This document shows, piece by piece, positions 1 to 11,100 of a DNA stretch of 35,993 nt (position 1 is its first letter; each line of letters begins with the position of its first letter). Under the pieces are notes generated by a model. The model was not told the DNA's origin, searched no databases, and saw nothing but the letters and a program-made list of their open reading frames with translations. The translations under genes and the position numbers were made by a program. Origin of the DNA: Lingula anatina (taxonomy: Eukaryota; Brachiopoda; Lingulata; Lingulida; Lingulidae); assembly GCF_001039355.2 (NCBI RefSeq), contig NW_019776039.1:1-35993 (forward strand), written 5' to 3'.

Positions 1-858
1 ATTACTGTCAGATAATCCGGCTTAAATGTCCGTCCCGCCTACTACAAGCTGTAAGGGAGTAATTAACTTTCGTGTCCGCTCGGCTGACAGCTATTTAGCG
101 TGAACCCCCAGGGAGTTAGGTCGATCTAAAGTAGATCGATCTAATCTCTGGAAATGGGGTCTAAGATTATATAAATGCCAAAATTCCTTATGACAACGAT
201 TTATAGCCTCCCGGGAATTCTTTTCCCTTTACGCTCTTTGTCGCGCTGGCGGTCGATGCAGCATGTATTTCAAAACAAGTTGACTGCAAATTAATCACGA
301 TTTTGCACTTTCAAGTTCCGTGTCACGTTTTCATATCATGCATCTATTATTTCTACAAGTATTCTCTGCCCAAAATGCGTAAAGAAGAAATGTTACCTTA
401 CCATGTTGTTTGAAAAAGTGCTTTTTCCTCCGAGTCCACGTCTTCCCTCCCGTTCACCTCCAGCTAAAAATGACCACTCAGCTTCGCGTCTTACACCACT
501 TGACGTCACTCTTCCGGCACAATTCTGACCACTGCTGATCTTCTCCGGTACCCTTTATTAAGCTGTCCTCATTTTCATTCTAGTGGACACAACTCCAATC
601 CAACAGCCTCTAAACCCCTCAGAGAGAGAGAGATGTTCATTAGGGAGATGGAAGCTTTGAGATTAGAGAGGGATGAAGCCTAAGGGTGCATTCCCAGAGA
701 TTTAGATCGATCCAGAGATTTAGATTTAGATCGACCTAACTCCCTGGGGGTTCACGCTAAATTGCAGTCAGCCGAGCGCGCACCATAGTTAATTACTCCC
801 TTACAGCTTTTAGTAGGCGGGACAGACGCTTAAGCCGGCTAAGCTGACGTCCAGTAAT
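1..858. repeat. long imperfect inverted repeat (fold-back element)
   Basis: Bases 1 to about 156 reappear as reverse complement at about 688-858: the left arm has CCCCCAGGGAGTTAGGTCGA and the right arm TCGACCTAACTCCCTGGGGG, followed outward by GTAAGGGAGTAATTAA and its complement. The inner parts contain AGATCGATCT words, which recur in direct orientation near 883. The central 530 bases show no recognisable gene. The left end may continue outside the window. Confidence 0.75.
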
Positions 859-981
859 CTAGTGAGACTCCCCACAGGAATAGATCGATCTAAAATCTAT
901 GGGAATGGGGTCTTAGAGAGAGCGGAAAAATGTTCTTTCTAGCCCTTTGTGATCTTCCTCAGTTGAAGATAACGATGAAAT

Positions 982-1518
982 ATGTATAATGATGACTGGT
1001 ATTACTTGGTCTCATTTTTCACAACTGTTCCTCTTCTTATAGTCACCGCCTTTCCAAATCGTAATACCAAGTCTTACTTGCTCTTACAAGATGAACTATT
1101 TTTAACACTGGTGAAATTAAGGCACAACACTTCTTTCGACTTATTGGCACATTTGACTGGTTTGCCAAAATCAACAATAATCGACCATATTTGGAAAATA
1201 ATTGATGTGTTACATGCAAATTTGGATATGGTGGTACAGCCGCAATACAGTGAGGGTATTTGTACAACATATCCACCAGTGTTTAAAAGGAAATTTCCGA
1301 GATTAACATGCATAATAAAATAATTGATGTGTTACATGCAAATTTGGATATGGTGGTACAGCCGCAATACAGTGAGGGTATTTGTAGTGTTTAAAAGGAA
1401 ATTTCCGAGATTAACATGCATAATAGACTGTTTCGAAATTTTCACAGAAGCTCCCAAAAATCTGCTAGCAAGGGCCAAGTCAGCTCAACCTGTCTATCTA
1501 TAACAGGGTACCGAAAAC
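982..1518 (+). pseudogene. fragment of a DDE (Tnp_4-type) transposase with HTH
   Basis: The open frame 982-1323 contains a helix-turn-helix region (LLAHLTGLPKSTIIDHIW) followed by PPVFKRKFPRLTCII, which in the family leads into the first catalytic aspartate. A 122-bp tandem duplication interrupts it at about 1321. After the second copy the frame resumes as IIDCFEIFTEAPKNLLARA, the IID.TE.F motif typical of DDE_Tnp_4 transposases, and stops at about 1518. The rest of the catalytic core is missing. This is recognition by motif only, and the family level is more certain than the superfamily. Confidence 0.7.
1199..1425 (+). repeat. tandem duplication, unit about 122 bp
   Basis: 1199-1320 is repeated at 1321-1425 with near-identical sequence (ATTGATGTGTTACATGC to TTAACATGCATAATA). 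The second copy lacks 14 bases (CAACATATCCACCA) present in the first. It lies inside the transposase fragment and breaks its reading frame. Confidence 0.9.
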
Positions 1519-1804
1519 TGTCAACTTTATTAACTTCATTTCATCACATTTACAGCAAAGTATTCATCCTAGTATTAGCTGACCTTGCAAGGAATTCAGT
1601 TTATTGGAATGTATTTCTGAATAACAAGTTAACAAAATCCACTAGTTCACTAAAGACACAAAACAACTGTCACTTTTACTTTAAACACTTTTTTATTTAT
1701 TTTGATAAATTTAGTTACAGTATTGATAAACAAAGTATCACGTTTTCAACAATTAATATTTTAAATTACAATCCATGTCTGCAAGGTTGTGTCAATGACC
1801 AAAA

Positions 1805-1955
1805 TACAACGTTGAGTCAACATCACATAATGACGGTGTTTCGACGTGGCTGGATCAACGTTGATTTTACGTTGAATTTAGGTAGATCAACGGCAATTCA
1901 ACGTATCAACCTGTTTTCAACGTTGATCCAACGTGACTATGCCTGCTGGGTTGTT
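1805..1955. repeat. AACGTTGA-rich repeat
   Basis: The words CAACGTTGA, TCAACGTTGAT, TTACGTTGAAT and GATCCAACGT occur repeatedly in both orientations, ending GCCTGCTGGGTTG. A cleaner palindromic relative, ending GCCTGCAGGGTTG, lies at 20215-20312. Confidence 0.6.
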
Positions 1956-2330
1956 TATCAGAAATGTCACTAAAAGGTAGAGGTTTTGCCTTGGGACCTT
2001 TTTCCTCAGCAGTCCCAGCTAGGTGTGGCTAAGCTGAGACGCGCATGGTCAGTGTCCACGGTTGATAAATACTTTTCAAGCCAGTTGAACGTCCACGACA
2101 AGTCTTTAGCAAAAATTGACCAAATTGGTCAGGCATTACGTAAGAATTTGGCGGGACGTGACCAGCGCACGTGGACGAGTTTATTCCGTAAAACATCTCT
2201 AATGGGGTCACTTTATTCGATAATAGGGATATTTTAGGATTAATTTACTGTGTTTGTTCTCGGAATGTATGTCAAATAACACACTGTCACCCTTTCGCGA
2301 TATATGCCATGAACACCTCTCGCTGACGAG

Positions 2331-2589
2331 AGGGGAGACCGGGGCTAGTTGGACCCCGGGGTAAGTTGCCCCTCCATTACTTTATGACAATGAAACTATG
2401 GGGTAAAGAATTTGGAATTTGCAAAGCATTTTGTATATTTTTGTAAAGTAATCCTATCCAAGTGCTAAGAAAGCCGGCAGTGAGTCCAAAGGAAATAATT
2501 TAGCATCTTAAAGTACATGTAACTTTATTAAAGAGACTTGATGGGGGGGGGGGCCTTACCCAGGGGTCCAACTAGCCCCCCTCTCCCCT
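2331..2589. mobile_element. MITE-like element with G/C-rich terminal inverted repeats
   Basis: The left end AGGGGAGACCGGGGCTAGTT, then GGACCCCGGGGTAAG, is mirrored at the right end as CTTACCCAGGGGTCC, AACTAGCCCCCCTCTCCCCT. The arms are about 40 bp around an AT-rich 170-bp core without coding capacity. No target duplication can be assigned with confidence. Confidence 0.65.
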
Positions 2590-2685
2590 ATTCTTAGTTC
2601 AAACTTCAAACTCCGCGTCAGTCACTTTGCTTCTTGTCTCGTCTGCACGAGATAACGTCAGCGCAAGGCGGGAAAGGCAGCTCCA

Positions 2686-3175
2686 GGCCACTCGGAACTA
2701 CTCGGATGTCTCCGCACTCGACAATAACCTCGGACGTGATACGGAGGCATCCATATTGATTGTTGATTTGTTTGGAAGTAACTACTTTCAACCTCGCGCT
2801 AATTTAGACCATAATCCTTTCAACGTCTGTATCTGTTTATACTTTAAATCAAAGTCAATCTTAGTGTATTGATTGGCAAACTGTATAGCATCATAAAAAT
2901 CAGGGGTATTGGCAGACATCTTTATGAGCAAAATAACTGATTGAGTGAGAAGGCATTTCCGGCGGACAAAATGCATGGATTTGGTGCATATTTCTCCGCC
3001 TATCACATCCGAGGTTAGTATGGACCTTGCGGAATGAGCCGAGGATTGCCGATTGAGCTCCAGGCGGGACAGAGCTGTGACACACGAGACTTCTGACTGA
3101 CCTGTACAAATATGGAGCTCCAGGCGGACACAGCTGTGACGTTCGAGACTTGCGACTTCCAAATATGGAAGCGCC
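2686..3175. repeat. composite dispersed repeat with inner inverted-repeat insert
   Basis: The blocks at 2686-2728 and 3014-3050 also occur next to each other at 16815-16905. Here they are separated by 2729-3013, which starts CTCGGACGTGATA and ends TATCACATCCGAG, an inverted repeat pointing to a separate 285-bp insertion. A tandem duplication with a 60-bp period follows (GAGCTCCAGGCGG at 3055 and 3115). No coding region is recognised. Confidence 0.6.
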
Positions 3176-3320
3176 CCAGGCAAAATTTTGCCGAACACGC
3201 CTCCAATCTGCCGTTAGTGTCTAGAGTCAGTTCTGCTGATATGGGTTATATATGAAATCAAGATCGAGCTGGCAAAAGTGAAATCTAGAACCTAGGGTAT
3301 ATATTACCCACCTACATCAT

Positions 3321-3870
3321 CTTAAAACACCGTATCACACCATGATATGAATAACCACATAATATCGACTTTAGGCTCTATCAAACAAAAACACCCGCAC
3401 TGTGGGATTTTTGTCCTTGGTGATTTCAACTCCTTGAAAGACAATATGATCAGAAACTTCCCATTGAGGCAGATTGTTAAATGCCCAACCAGAGGCAAGT
3501 GGAATCTGTACAAAGAACCCCACTGTCATATCACAACACAGTCATATGCCCTCCAGGGCCAGATAGCTCCTTCTCCACAGGGCACAAAGTGACAACCTTC
3601 ATTAGGAAAAAGAGCCAAAACGCATTGGCCTTTTTGGCACGTGACATTGAGAATATCTCATGGAGAGAGCTCTACAAATGATGACATATCAAGAGCAGTT
3701 TGAATTTTTCACCAGACAGGTCGTAACACTCATTGACACTCACCTCCCTCTCTGCAAAGTCACTAAACACTCCAATGATAAACCATATAGGTAAATGATG
3801 ACTTCCGAAATACCATCAGAATGAGTCCAAAGCTTGGCAATCCGGTGACCACGAACAATACAAAATATAC
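3321..3870 (+). pseudogene. LINE fragment: endonuclease domain (5' part)
   Basis: Translation gives CGIFVLGDFNSL (bases 3419-3430 encode GDFN, the diagnostic endonuclease/exonuclease/phosphatase motif), then LRQIVKCPTRGKW, matching the L.QIV..PTR pattern of CR1/L2-type LINE endonucleases. The frame is broken several times. Just before 3870 one frame reads SGDHEQYKIY, which continues as RNKVNR after the nested insertion at 3871-4686. Confidence 0.75.
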
Positions 3871-4686
3871 GATTCTAGGACAATCTCCCCCCCGACAATT
3901 CCCCCCCGGACTATTCCCCCCGGACAATTCCCCCCCACCCGGACAATCCCCCCCAGGACAATTCCCCCCCGGACGATTCCCCCCTCCAAGAAATATTTAT
4001 TTATTTACAAGTATAAAATAGAAAGTATAAAGTTTAAGACATTGCATCCATTTTATTAATATATTTAGTGTGATAATACAACTTTTTCGTGAAACAAATT
4101 ATTTTATAACAAATTCCCTTTTCATTGAGTACAAGTACAGGAAGATTTATGAAATATCTAATCAAAGTATAACCACCTATCCTTCAGGTAAAGGTGGGGT
4201 AAACAGATGCATGAACAGGTAAACAGATATTTTATGAATATTTTTAGTGTGGTGGGTAGTGGTCAAGCAATTAAAAATGACAAATAGTCAAAGGGATACC
4301 GGGATAAGCGAGAAAATCTGTTTACCCCACCTCTCTCTAGAGATGCACATTGATTCAAGACTTACTCATTCAAGGGGGGAGTAATAAAGCAATAAAAAGT
4401 AAGAGTTATTTCATCAAAGGGCTACCTGGATGAGTGAGATCATCTGTTTACCCCTCCTTTACCTGGAGATATACTTTGATCAGATTTTTAATAAAATGTT
4501 CGGTACTTGTACTTCATGAAAATAATTTTAATAAAATTAATATTATCTAATTTCGAGTTGCATCATCACACTAAGAAATATTCAGAAATGGATAAAAATA
4601 TTTGAACTTTGTACTCTTTTCTCTATATTTGTATATATACTCTTGGGGGGGGGGGAATCGTCCGGGGGGGGGATTGTCCGGGGGGA
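3871..4686. mobile_element. 816-bp fold-back element nested in the LINE
   Basis: Flanked by ATAC at 3867-3870 and 4687-4690, a likely 4-bp target duplication, and removal restores the LINE frame. The left end carries six or more tandem GGACAATTCCCCCC-like units (3879-3987). The right end has the complement (GGGGGGATTGTCCGGGGGG, 4643-4686). The AT-rich interior is also an imperfect inverted repeat: AAGTATAAAGTTTAAG near 4022 against CTTTGTACTC near 4608, and GGTAAAGGTGGGGTAAACAG near 4188 against GTTTACCCCTCCTTTACC near 4446. It has no coding capacity. Confidence 0.75.
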
Positions 4687-5163
4687 ATACCGAAACAAAG
4701 TAAACAGAATGTCAAAAAAATTAAAAAGAAAGCACCATAAAAGCAAAGTGGAACAGGTTAAATCTGGTGATTCAAGGAAATGGTGGCTAGCTACAAAGCA
4801 GATGATTGGTTTGAACGCAAACTTAAACAACCTTCAGGGATTAGCCAATGACAAATTTAATGACAGTCTCCATGTTTTAGCTGATCATATCAATGGTTTC
4901 TTTTAATCTGTTTCTGCTGACTTAAACCCGTTGAATAGTAATATCATACCTCCTCATCTTGAACATATCCCTGACAAATACATCTCAGTAGCTCAAGTGG
5001 AGAAAAAAAAAGGTTCATAAGGCAAGTGGCCCAGATGAAATACCTAACTGGTTTTTACGCGATTAAGCACCTTTCTTAGCAAAATCAAAATGTGCAATAT
5101 ATAATATTTCCCTGAGAGAAGGGTGTGTCCCAGAAGTGTGGCGAACAGCTGATGTTGCCCCAT
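4687..5163 (+). pseudogene. LINE fragment: linker and start of reverse transcriptase (3' part)
   Basis: Continues the LINE at 3321-3870: YRNKVNRMSKKLKRKHHKSK and DSRKWW.., then KASGPDEIPNWFLRD and ISLREGCVPEVWRTADV, the N-terminal reverse transcriptase blocks of CR1/L2-like LINEs. It contains stops (for example after INGFF) and ends before the catalytic YADD region, so it is dead and truncated. Confidence 0.8.
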
Positions 5164-7989
5164 ACTAAAAGTCCACCCCCTAAATCGGTTGAGGACGATC
5201 TCATGCCCAAATTTGGACTTGAACTTTTACTTTTCCCCATGATTTTGTTATAAAGTGTAATATTCATCAAAAACATTGAAAACTCTTGTTTGTTCTATTT
5301 CGTACAGCTTTTCAAGCACAACACTGATGGTGGTATCCCCTTTTTTTGTTTTCCATACGAATGCGCTTACTCCAGCTGTTGGTACAGTACCCGTCGGCGG
5401 TACCGCCTCTCTGATTCTCTAGTTTTTCTTGTCTTTCGTAGTTTCTGAATATGCCCATTAGTCCCTTTAGTTAGCACCACTTTGACTGTACTGGAGAGAA
5501 GAAATTGCGATCAGAGAGTTTGTTTGCTCGGCCCCAGAGATTTATCATGTCTGTTTGAAACATGCTTCTCGGTAGTAGACTGTTTGATTTACTTAATCAT
5601 CTGGTTGAAAATATAAAAGGTTATACTATCTTAGAAGTTTTTAAAAGTATCTTAACATGCGAAAATGAAAATTATATATATAGATGTTAGGTCTGTACAA
5701 ACGTATACTCAATATTTTCTACTTTCAAGTCAAGCAAGCATTTAACTACAACCAAGATTATATTTCTATTGCTGAGAAAATCAGCACGAGTTCAATGTAC
5801 CAACTTTGATCTCAAGTCTTTCAGTATTTTAGAACTTTTATTTGCTTAACACGGTACATTTGTATATGTAGTTTTGAACCGCAAAAATATGTTTTGGTTT
5901 CTGATTGTTCCTACTTTAACCTTTTGATTATATTCAGCAGTAGCATAAGCCAGGCAGACCTTCGCTCTACTAGGGAAACGAATTTCGGGGTTTCAAATAC
6001 GCCAATTGGTTTTCCAGGGGTCAGTTGTAAGATTTTCACACTTATCTCTTCAATGGGCGATGCGAAAATTAACATTCGGGTTGGTCGCACTTATCATTAT
6101 TATCATATCTATTCTAATCTTTAAATTATTGTTTCATCGGATAACTTCAGAAACGATTTTGGTTTTTACTTATAAGCGAAGCATGTGTATTTTGTCTTTC
6201 TGTCCTTTCCCCAGTAAAATTTGGATCGGCCAGTGACTAGACAGGTAGATCTACATAAAGACCTGATAAATGGGGCAAGTATATCGAGTATGACTTTGCT
6301 CACAACACATCTTTAAATACATACTATCAAAATAATTTTTATGTATAATGGTCTCTAAATTTTATTGTTTCATCAGGCAACTTCATAGACGAGTTTGGAT
6401 TCATTTTAAGCGACACATGGGCATTTTAATGTAACGAAGCACATGAGCCCACTTGTTTTTAACAACAGATGTGATCCAATTTTTCCATTAACAAATACCG
6501 GTAGTTGGTTGAATAAGTTAATGGATCTTAAGGTCCATTCCCATTGAAGCTATCGGTCTGCGTAAAACGATTCAACTCTGCGAGGACACTTACTGAATGC
6601 AATTAATTTTACAGATGAGCACACCTCTTCTTGTTTTCTTTTTGTAATTTTATTCTGACTATTGAAATAAATAAAACAAATAAAAACGTGTACATAGTAT
6701 GAAAATAAAATTAACACAAAAAGAACCTCCTCTCATGCACACCCACAAATACCCTCGCACGCGCATTCATATTCACTCGTTCGCTCCCTTATAAGTCTAC
6801 AGTACAGAAAAGATTTTTATGATAATAATAAAATAGAATAAATAGTAATAATACAATGAAAGTGACTAGTTGAAAAGCCGAAAAATTAAGTTTGGAAATT
6901 AAAATCTAAAGGCTTTATTGGTACATGTAGCCACTGTGCCAACTGCTCAACAAAATTATTGCACATGCGTAAACAGTGACTGAAAGCAAACTTCCTTCAA
7001 GCACAGAACCTGAGCAAAAAATTATTTTAGGGAAATGATGTATGAAATTTGTGCTTTTCTTTAAGTCATACCTGTACTATGGACGTGGCGTTTAGAAGTC
7101 TTTAGGGGCAATAATATGGCAGATCAAGTCGCTTAAATTGAATCATTATTTTTTTCTTGAGTTTGATTATTATGTTGCCTTAGATTCCTTTTAATTTACT
7201 AAGTTACCTGTTGTGAAACCTTGTTTTCATACGTTGTAAATGTACAGCGATAACGTCTAAGTCCGTTCTCGATTGTTAGATTTATACGCTGCCGCACATT
7301 GGGTTTGTAAATATAAATATTCTGTTATGTTGGTATTCCTCGACACGTAGTTCAGTTATATTCAGCACCAGGGTGAAGGGTGTTTAGCGCAGTGATGCGT
7401 CGTCGTCGTAAAATATAATTTTATACGTTTTTTTCCTCAACTAATACGTACGTAGAGTTATACGATGCCTGCTTATAAATTTATTATGTATCATATAATT
7501 CAATGTGGACTCTTATTTTCATGCATGATTAAGGTCAAGCGATAATGATTCAGCTCGTATTTGTTTAATAGGTATACACTCGCATAGTAGGTTTGCAAAT
7601 ACAGCAGGCGCGCTTTTTTATTATGAAAAGGCATGGCACGTCCTTTCAGGTGCGATGACGCGTTAAAAATGCAAACAGCATTTCAATTGTAATGTTGATT
7701 GCGTATTGGGCACTCGTTGCTACCGTCAGCTTTAAATAAAGAAGTTCTTGGAAGAGAATGTTTTTCATGAGCTTATAGATTGAGAACTGCATCAAATAGC
7801 AACCGGGTGGCAGGCAGGTAAGTTTAACAAATACCCCACGCTGCGTTTTATGAAGCACCCATAATACAAATGCAGTTCATATGAAAGCGTTCATGTAACC
7901 AGGATTAAAGAATATTTCCCTTAGCCTAACGTTTAAGTTTACTTCGTCATGCAGAGAAGTGCTGTATTTAATCTAATTAATTGATCGTC
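5164..7989. other. AT-rich spacer without recognised gene
   Basis: Open frames here are short and show no family signature. One diverged direct repeat is visible: TTATTGTTTCATC..AACTTCA.AGACGA.TTTGG at about 6125-6195 and again at 6361-6430. The rest is unassigned and may contain distal regulatory sequence of the chitin synthase. Confidence 0.5.
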
Positions 7990-8072
7990 GTTAAGGTACA
8001 AATAAAACGTGTCTTAAAGCATTTGAGAAGAAACATTTGAGTGCACTGTTTTAGGTGGTGAAATCGCGGACA
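7990..8072 (+). promoter_or_regulatory. probable promoter-proximal region / 5' UTR of chitin synthase
   Basis: The roughly 80 bases before the ATG resemble the bases before the second copy of exon 1 (31491-31571), including shared words such as TGTCTTAAA, GAAACATTT and TAGGTGGTGAAATCG. Similarity outside the coding exon suggests that the duplication included 5' flanking DNA. It may contain the leader or core promoter. No convincing TATA box or start site can be fixed by eye. Confidence 0.4.
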
Positions 8073-8161
8073 ATGTCTGATGAGGGCCGTACCGAGGGGG
8101 GTGTAGGTGAAGACAACCCAACAGTTGTTACAAAAGAGGTAACCGGCACTGCTGTTACTAA
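8073..8161 (+). CDS. chs: chitin synthase exon 1
   Basis: Encodes residues 1-29 and two bases of codon 30, starting MSDEGRTEGG, a short acidic cytosolic leader. The ATG is preceded by ACA, a usable animal start context. The donor is AA|GTAAGT. The next codon, AAA, is completed by the first base of exon 2. A diverged copy with a GTG in place of the ATG lies at 31572. Confidence 0.78.
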
Positions 8162-11100
8162 GTAAGTATACAGACACAGTATAGGAAAGATAATGCGAGA
8201 ATGATGACAAATAAGAACGTATTATATAAAACGAGTACAAGTCAAAATTGCAATGTAATACATGTAACTTCCCTAGTGACAAGCTAAAATAAAAAAACCT
8301 GATAATAATAAATATCAATTAAATCGCACATTTCTTTTAGATTATTTATATTAGCATTGATTTACAGGAAATAGCAAGATACGTATACATGTACACCTCC
8401 CTCCCTCCCGCCTCAATCTTCCTGAATAAAGGTGTGTCATACCCATAAGAGCCTTCTCCCTCCGTCCAACAGGAACACCGGTCCTTTGTCAATTAATCAG
8501 CTGCTCTGTACCTCTTGCCCACTTGTATGATTACATAACTTGCATAGAGAATACGAACAAAAGAATTATAAGCAAAAATCACATATACACCAGGCTAAGA
8601 ATTTAATGACTTAAATCAAATAAAAATAACTGTCTGAATATATCAAGACATATCTTTTTGTTTTTTATTTAGAAAGATGTTCAACTCTAAAGCATTTTGG
8701 AAGAAGCCTAAGATTAAAAAACAACCCGACGACGAAGAAAGTACCGTGGACAAATGCTGCTCAGTAATTTCTCTGCTTCTGTTTGGCATAGTAACTCTTG
8801 TCATTATTATCGCTGGTGTTACTTCCTACAGGATTCTCATCGTTGTATCCATTTCGAAAATAAAAGAGAACAGGACAGATGCATATTATCATTTCACTGA
8901 CAGCATATCAGACAACTTTACAGCGCTTGATGCTGAAAACTTTGAAAAAACCGAGAAACTTAGATGGTACTGTCTGTTGCTCGGCAGTATGCTTGCACCC
9001 GTTGTTCTTGGATTCATTGGATCTGTTGCATCTGCCTGTTTGCAATCAGCACGAAAAAAAGGGACGAAATTCATGACACAGGGCTTCTCTGACCAACAGA
9101 CAGGCGCTTCCACTCCTGGTGACCGAAAAATGCCGCTTGGAGCATTTGCAAAAAGAATTATTTTCCTAATTTCTCTTGTAAGTATATATTATATATATAT
9201 TGATAAAGGATGAGTGCTAATAAGAGGGTAAAATGCCCACCTTTGTACATGAAAAATAAATTGTGAATGAATGGAAAAAATTGATGCCGAATTCAAGTTG
9301 GGGTTTTACACTTTTATGAGCCACTTGAAGAATTTTTTTTTTTTTTGAATTTGAAATAGACAAAATTAAGGTCAAAATGACCTTGTCAAATATTCATGAA
9401 AATGTGTGTTTTAGGGAGGGTTTGAAACACAATGCTACATACCTTGTATCTATAGTAATAGTAAGGTGACAACTGTGAAATTTTGTAATGAGGTATAACA
9501 GCCCGATTGGCGCCAGGTGTCGCTAGTGTGAATTCAGTCCTTCCTCAGTCGCCATTTTGGAAATAACACACGTGGGACTGTGGCACTGCTAATAATAAAC
9601 ATACCCAAGTATTGTTGTGTACCTGAATGTCAAAGTCGGCAAGGTGAACATAATTTTTCTGGGGATTCAGGGCTTCGTTTGGAGTTGAGGGTTGTCCATG
9701 TCAACACACCTTCCATGTTAAAGAGCCTGTCAAAACTTGACCCAGGCACAGTAATTAGAGATAGACGAGTTGCCTCAAAAAGAATACACATAGAAAGGTT
9801 TATTGATCATGGCAAAACTTATAAAATTTTGAAAAGAGAGCTCCATAGCGAGAAAGTGCCCCTAGGAAGTATGATTGTCAAAGTGCGTTTTCTTATGTCT
9901 AATTTCAGAAGAGATATTGTCAGTAAATATGCACAAGTACACGTACAGGTACTACAGTACCTGCATAAGGTTGTATTATTAAGTTATATCCTTTTGTATT
10001 GATTTAATGAGGTTGACAGGTAATGTTAAATAAAATAATCATTTTTTATTTTAAAATAATTATTCAGTCCATAATAGTATCATGAAAATTTTGTTATAGT
10101 TAGATAATTTATTTCTACACCAACTTTCCTGAATGCATAGCTGCAATTTCTCAGCCAATGGAATACTGCAGGTTTGGGAAACTTTTTGTAACAGTTTAAG
10201 AAATAAAATTTAAAGTAAGCAAACATTTTACAAATGAACACAGTTTTTTGTTCTTTTTACAAAATAGCACTCCTGAATTATTTTACTTGAATAAACCACC
10301 AAAATACTTCATCACTTTGAAAATTCATTAAAAAAGCAGTAAAAACCAAATTATTTGCTGGAAATAAAACTACCAAATCATTTAAACCCACCAAAAATAC
10401 TTAACAAAATAGCATTATAGATTTTTTTCATTACAGTTAAATATTATAAAAAACAGCATAACCACATAAGTACTTTTTTTTGTAAAGAATATAACACCAA
10501 ATTATTACTGTAAAAAATATGAAATTACAGCTTAACCATATTTGTTCAGTAACTGTAAATAATATAGCATCATCAAATTATTTCATTGCACTAAAACGCT
10601 TTAAAGATTACACCACCAAATTATTTCATTTTAGCTAAAACATGTTTTTCAAAATGGCACTTCAAATTGTGATTGCAGCTAAGCAATCTCATACTTTCTA
10701 CAAACTAGCTGCCACATATTTCCTATAGTGTTTTTCATAAAATAAGGTGTGTCTGGACAAAATGCATGTCGAAAAATGTCCAGTGTCAGAATGGATCAAC
10801 TCCACAAACAGATCTTTGCGTGTAAACACAACAAAATAGCCGAATGAGGATTTGTAATGAATATCTGGCCTTGTAACTGAGTATAGTATTTGTGTGTTTT
10901 CTTTAGGTGCAGAGCACCAGATACAATATTCCAAAAGGGGGAAATCAGGTCTGGGACCAACTGTCATGTGTCTGCAGTGGTTTTGGACACAACAGTGACT
11001 CATACAGTTTGTTCTTCTCTGTAGCTGCCATTATCTCTCCAAAACTGGAAGCAATGATCCGCCAATGTCTCTCATAACTGCCACATTGCACTCTTTCCTT

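Noticed and set aside
1416-1973. 185-codon open frame on the + strand
   Set aside because: Its first bases are a shifted reading of the transposase fragment, and the rest runs through the AACGTTGA repeat. No recognisable protein.
2788-3198. 136-codon open frame on the - strand
   Set aside because: It spans the inverted-repeat insert and a 60-bp tandem duplication, and repeats explain it better than a gene.
8677-8679. Alternative translation start of chitin synthase at this ATG
   Set aside because: Exon 1 joins in phase with a good ATG and donor, and its sequence is duplicated downstream, supporting it as a real exon.
8073-9177. N-terminal myosin motor as in some mollusc chitin synthases
   Set aside because: No myosin motif occurs before the membrane segments. 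The leader is only about 57 residues in the model.
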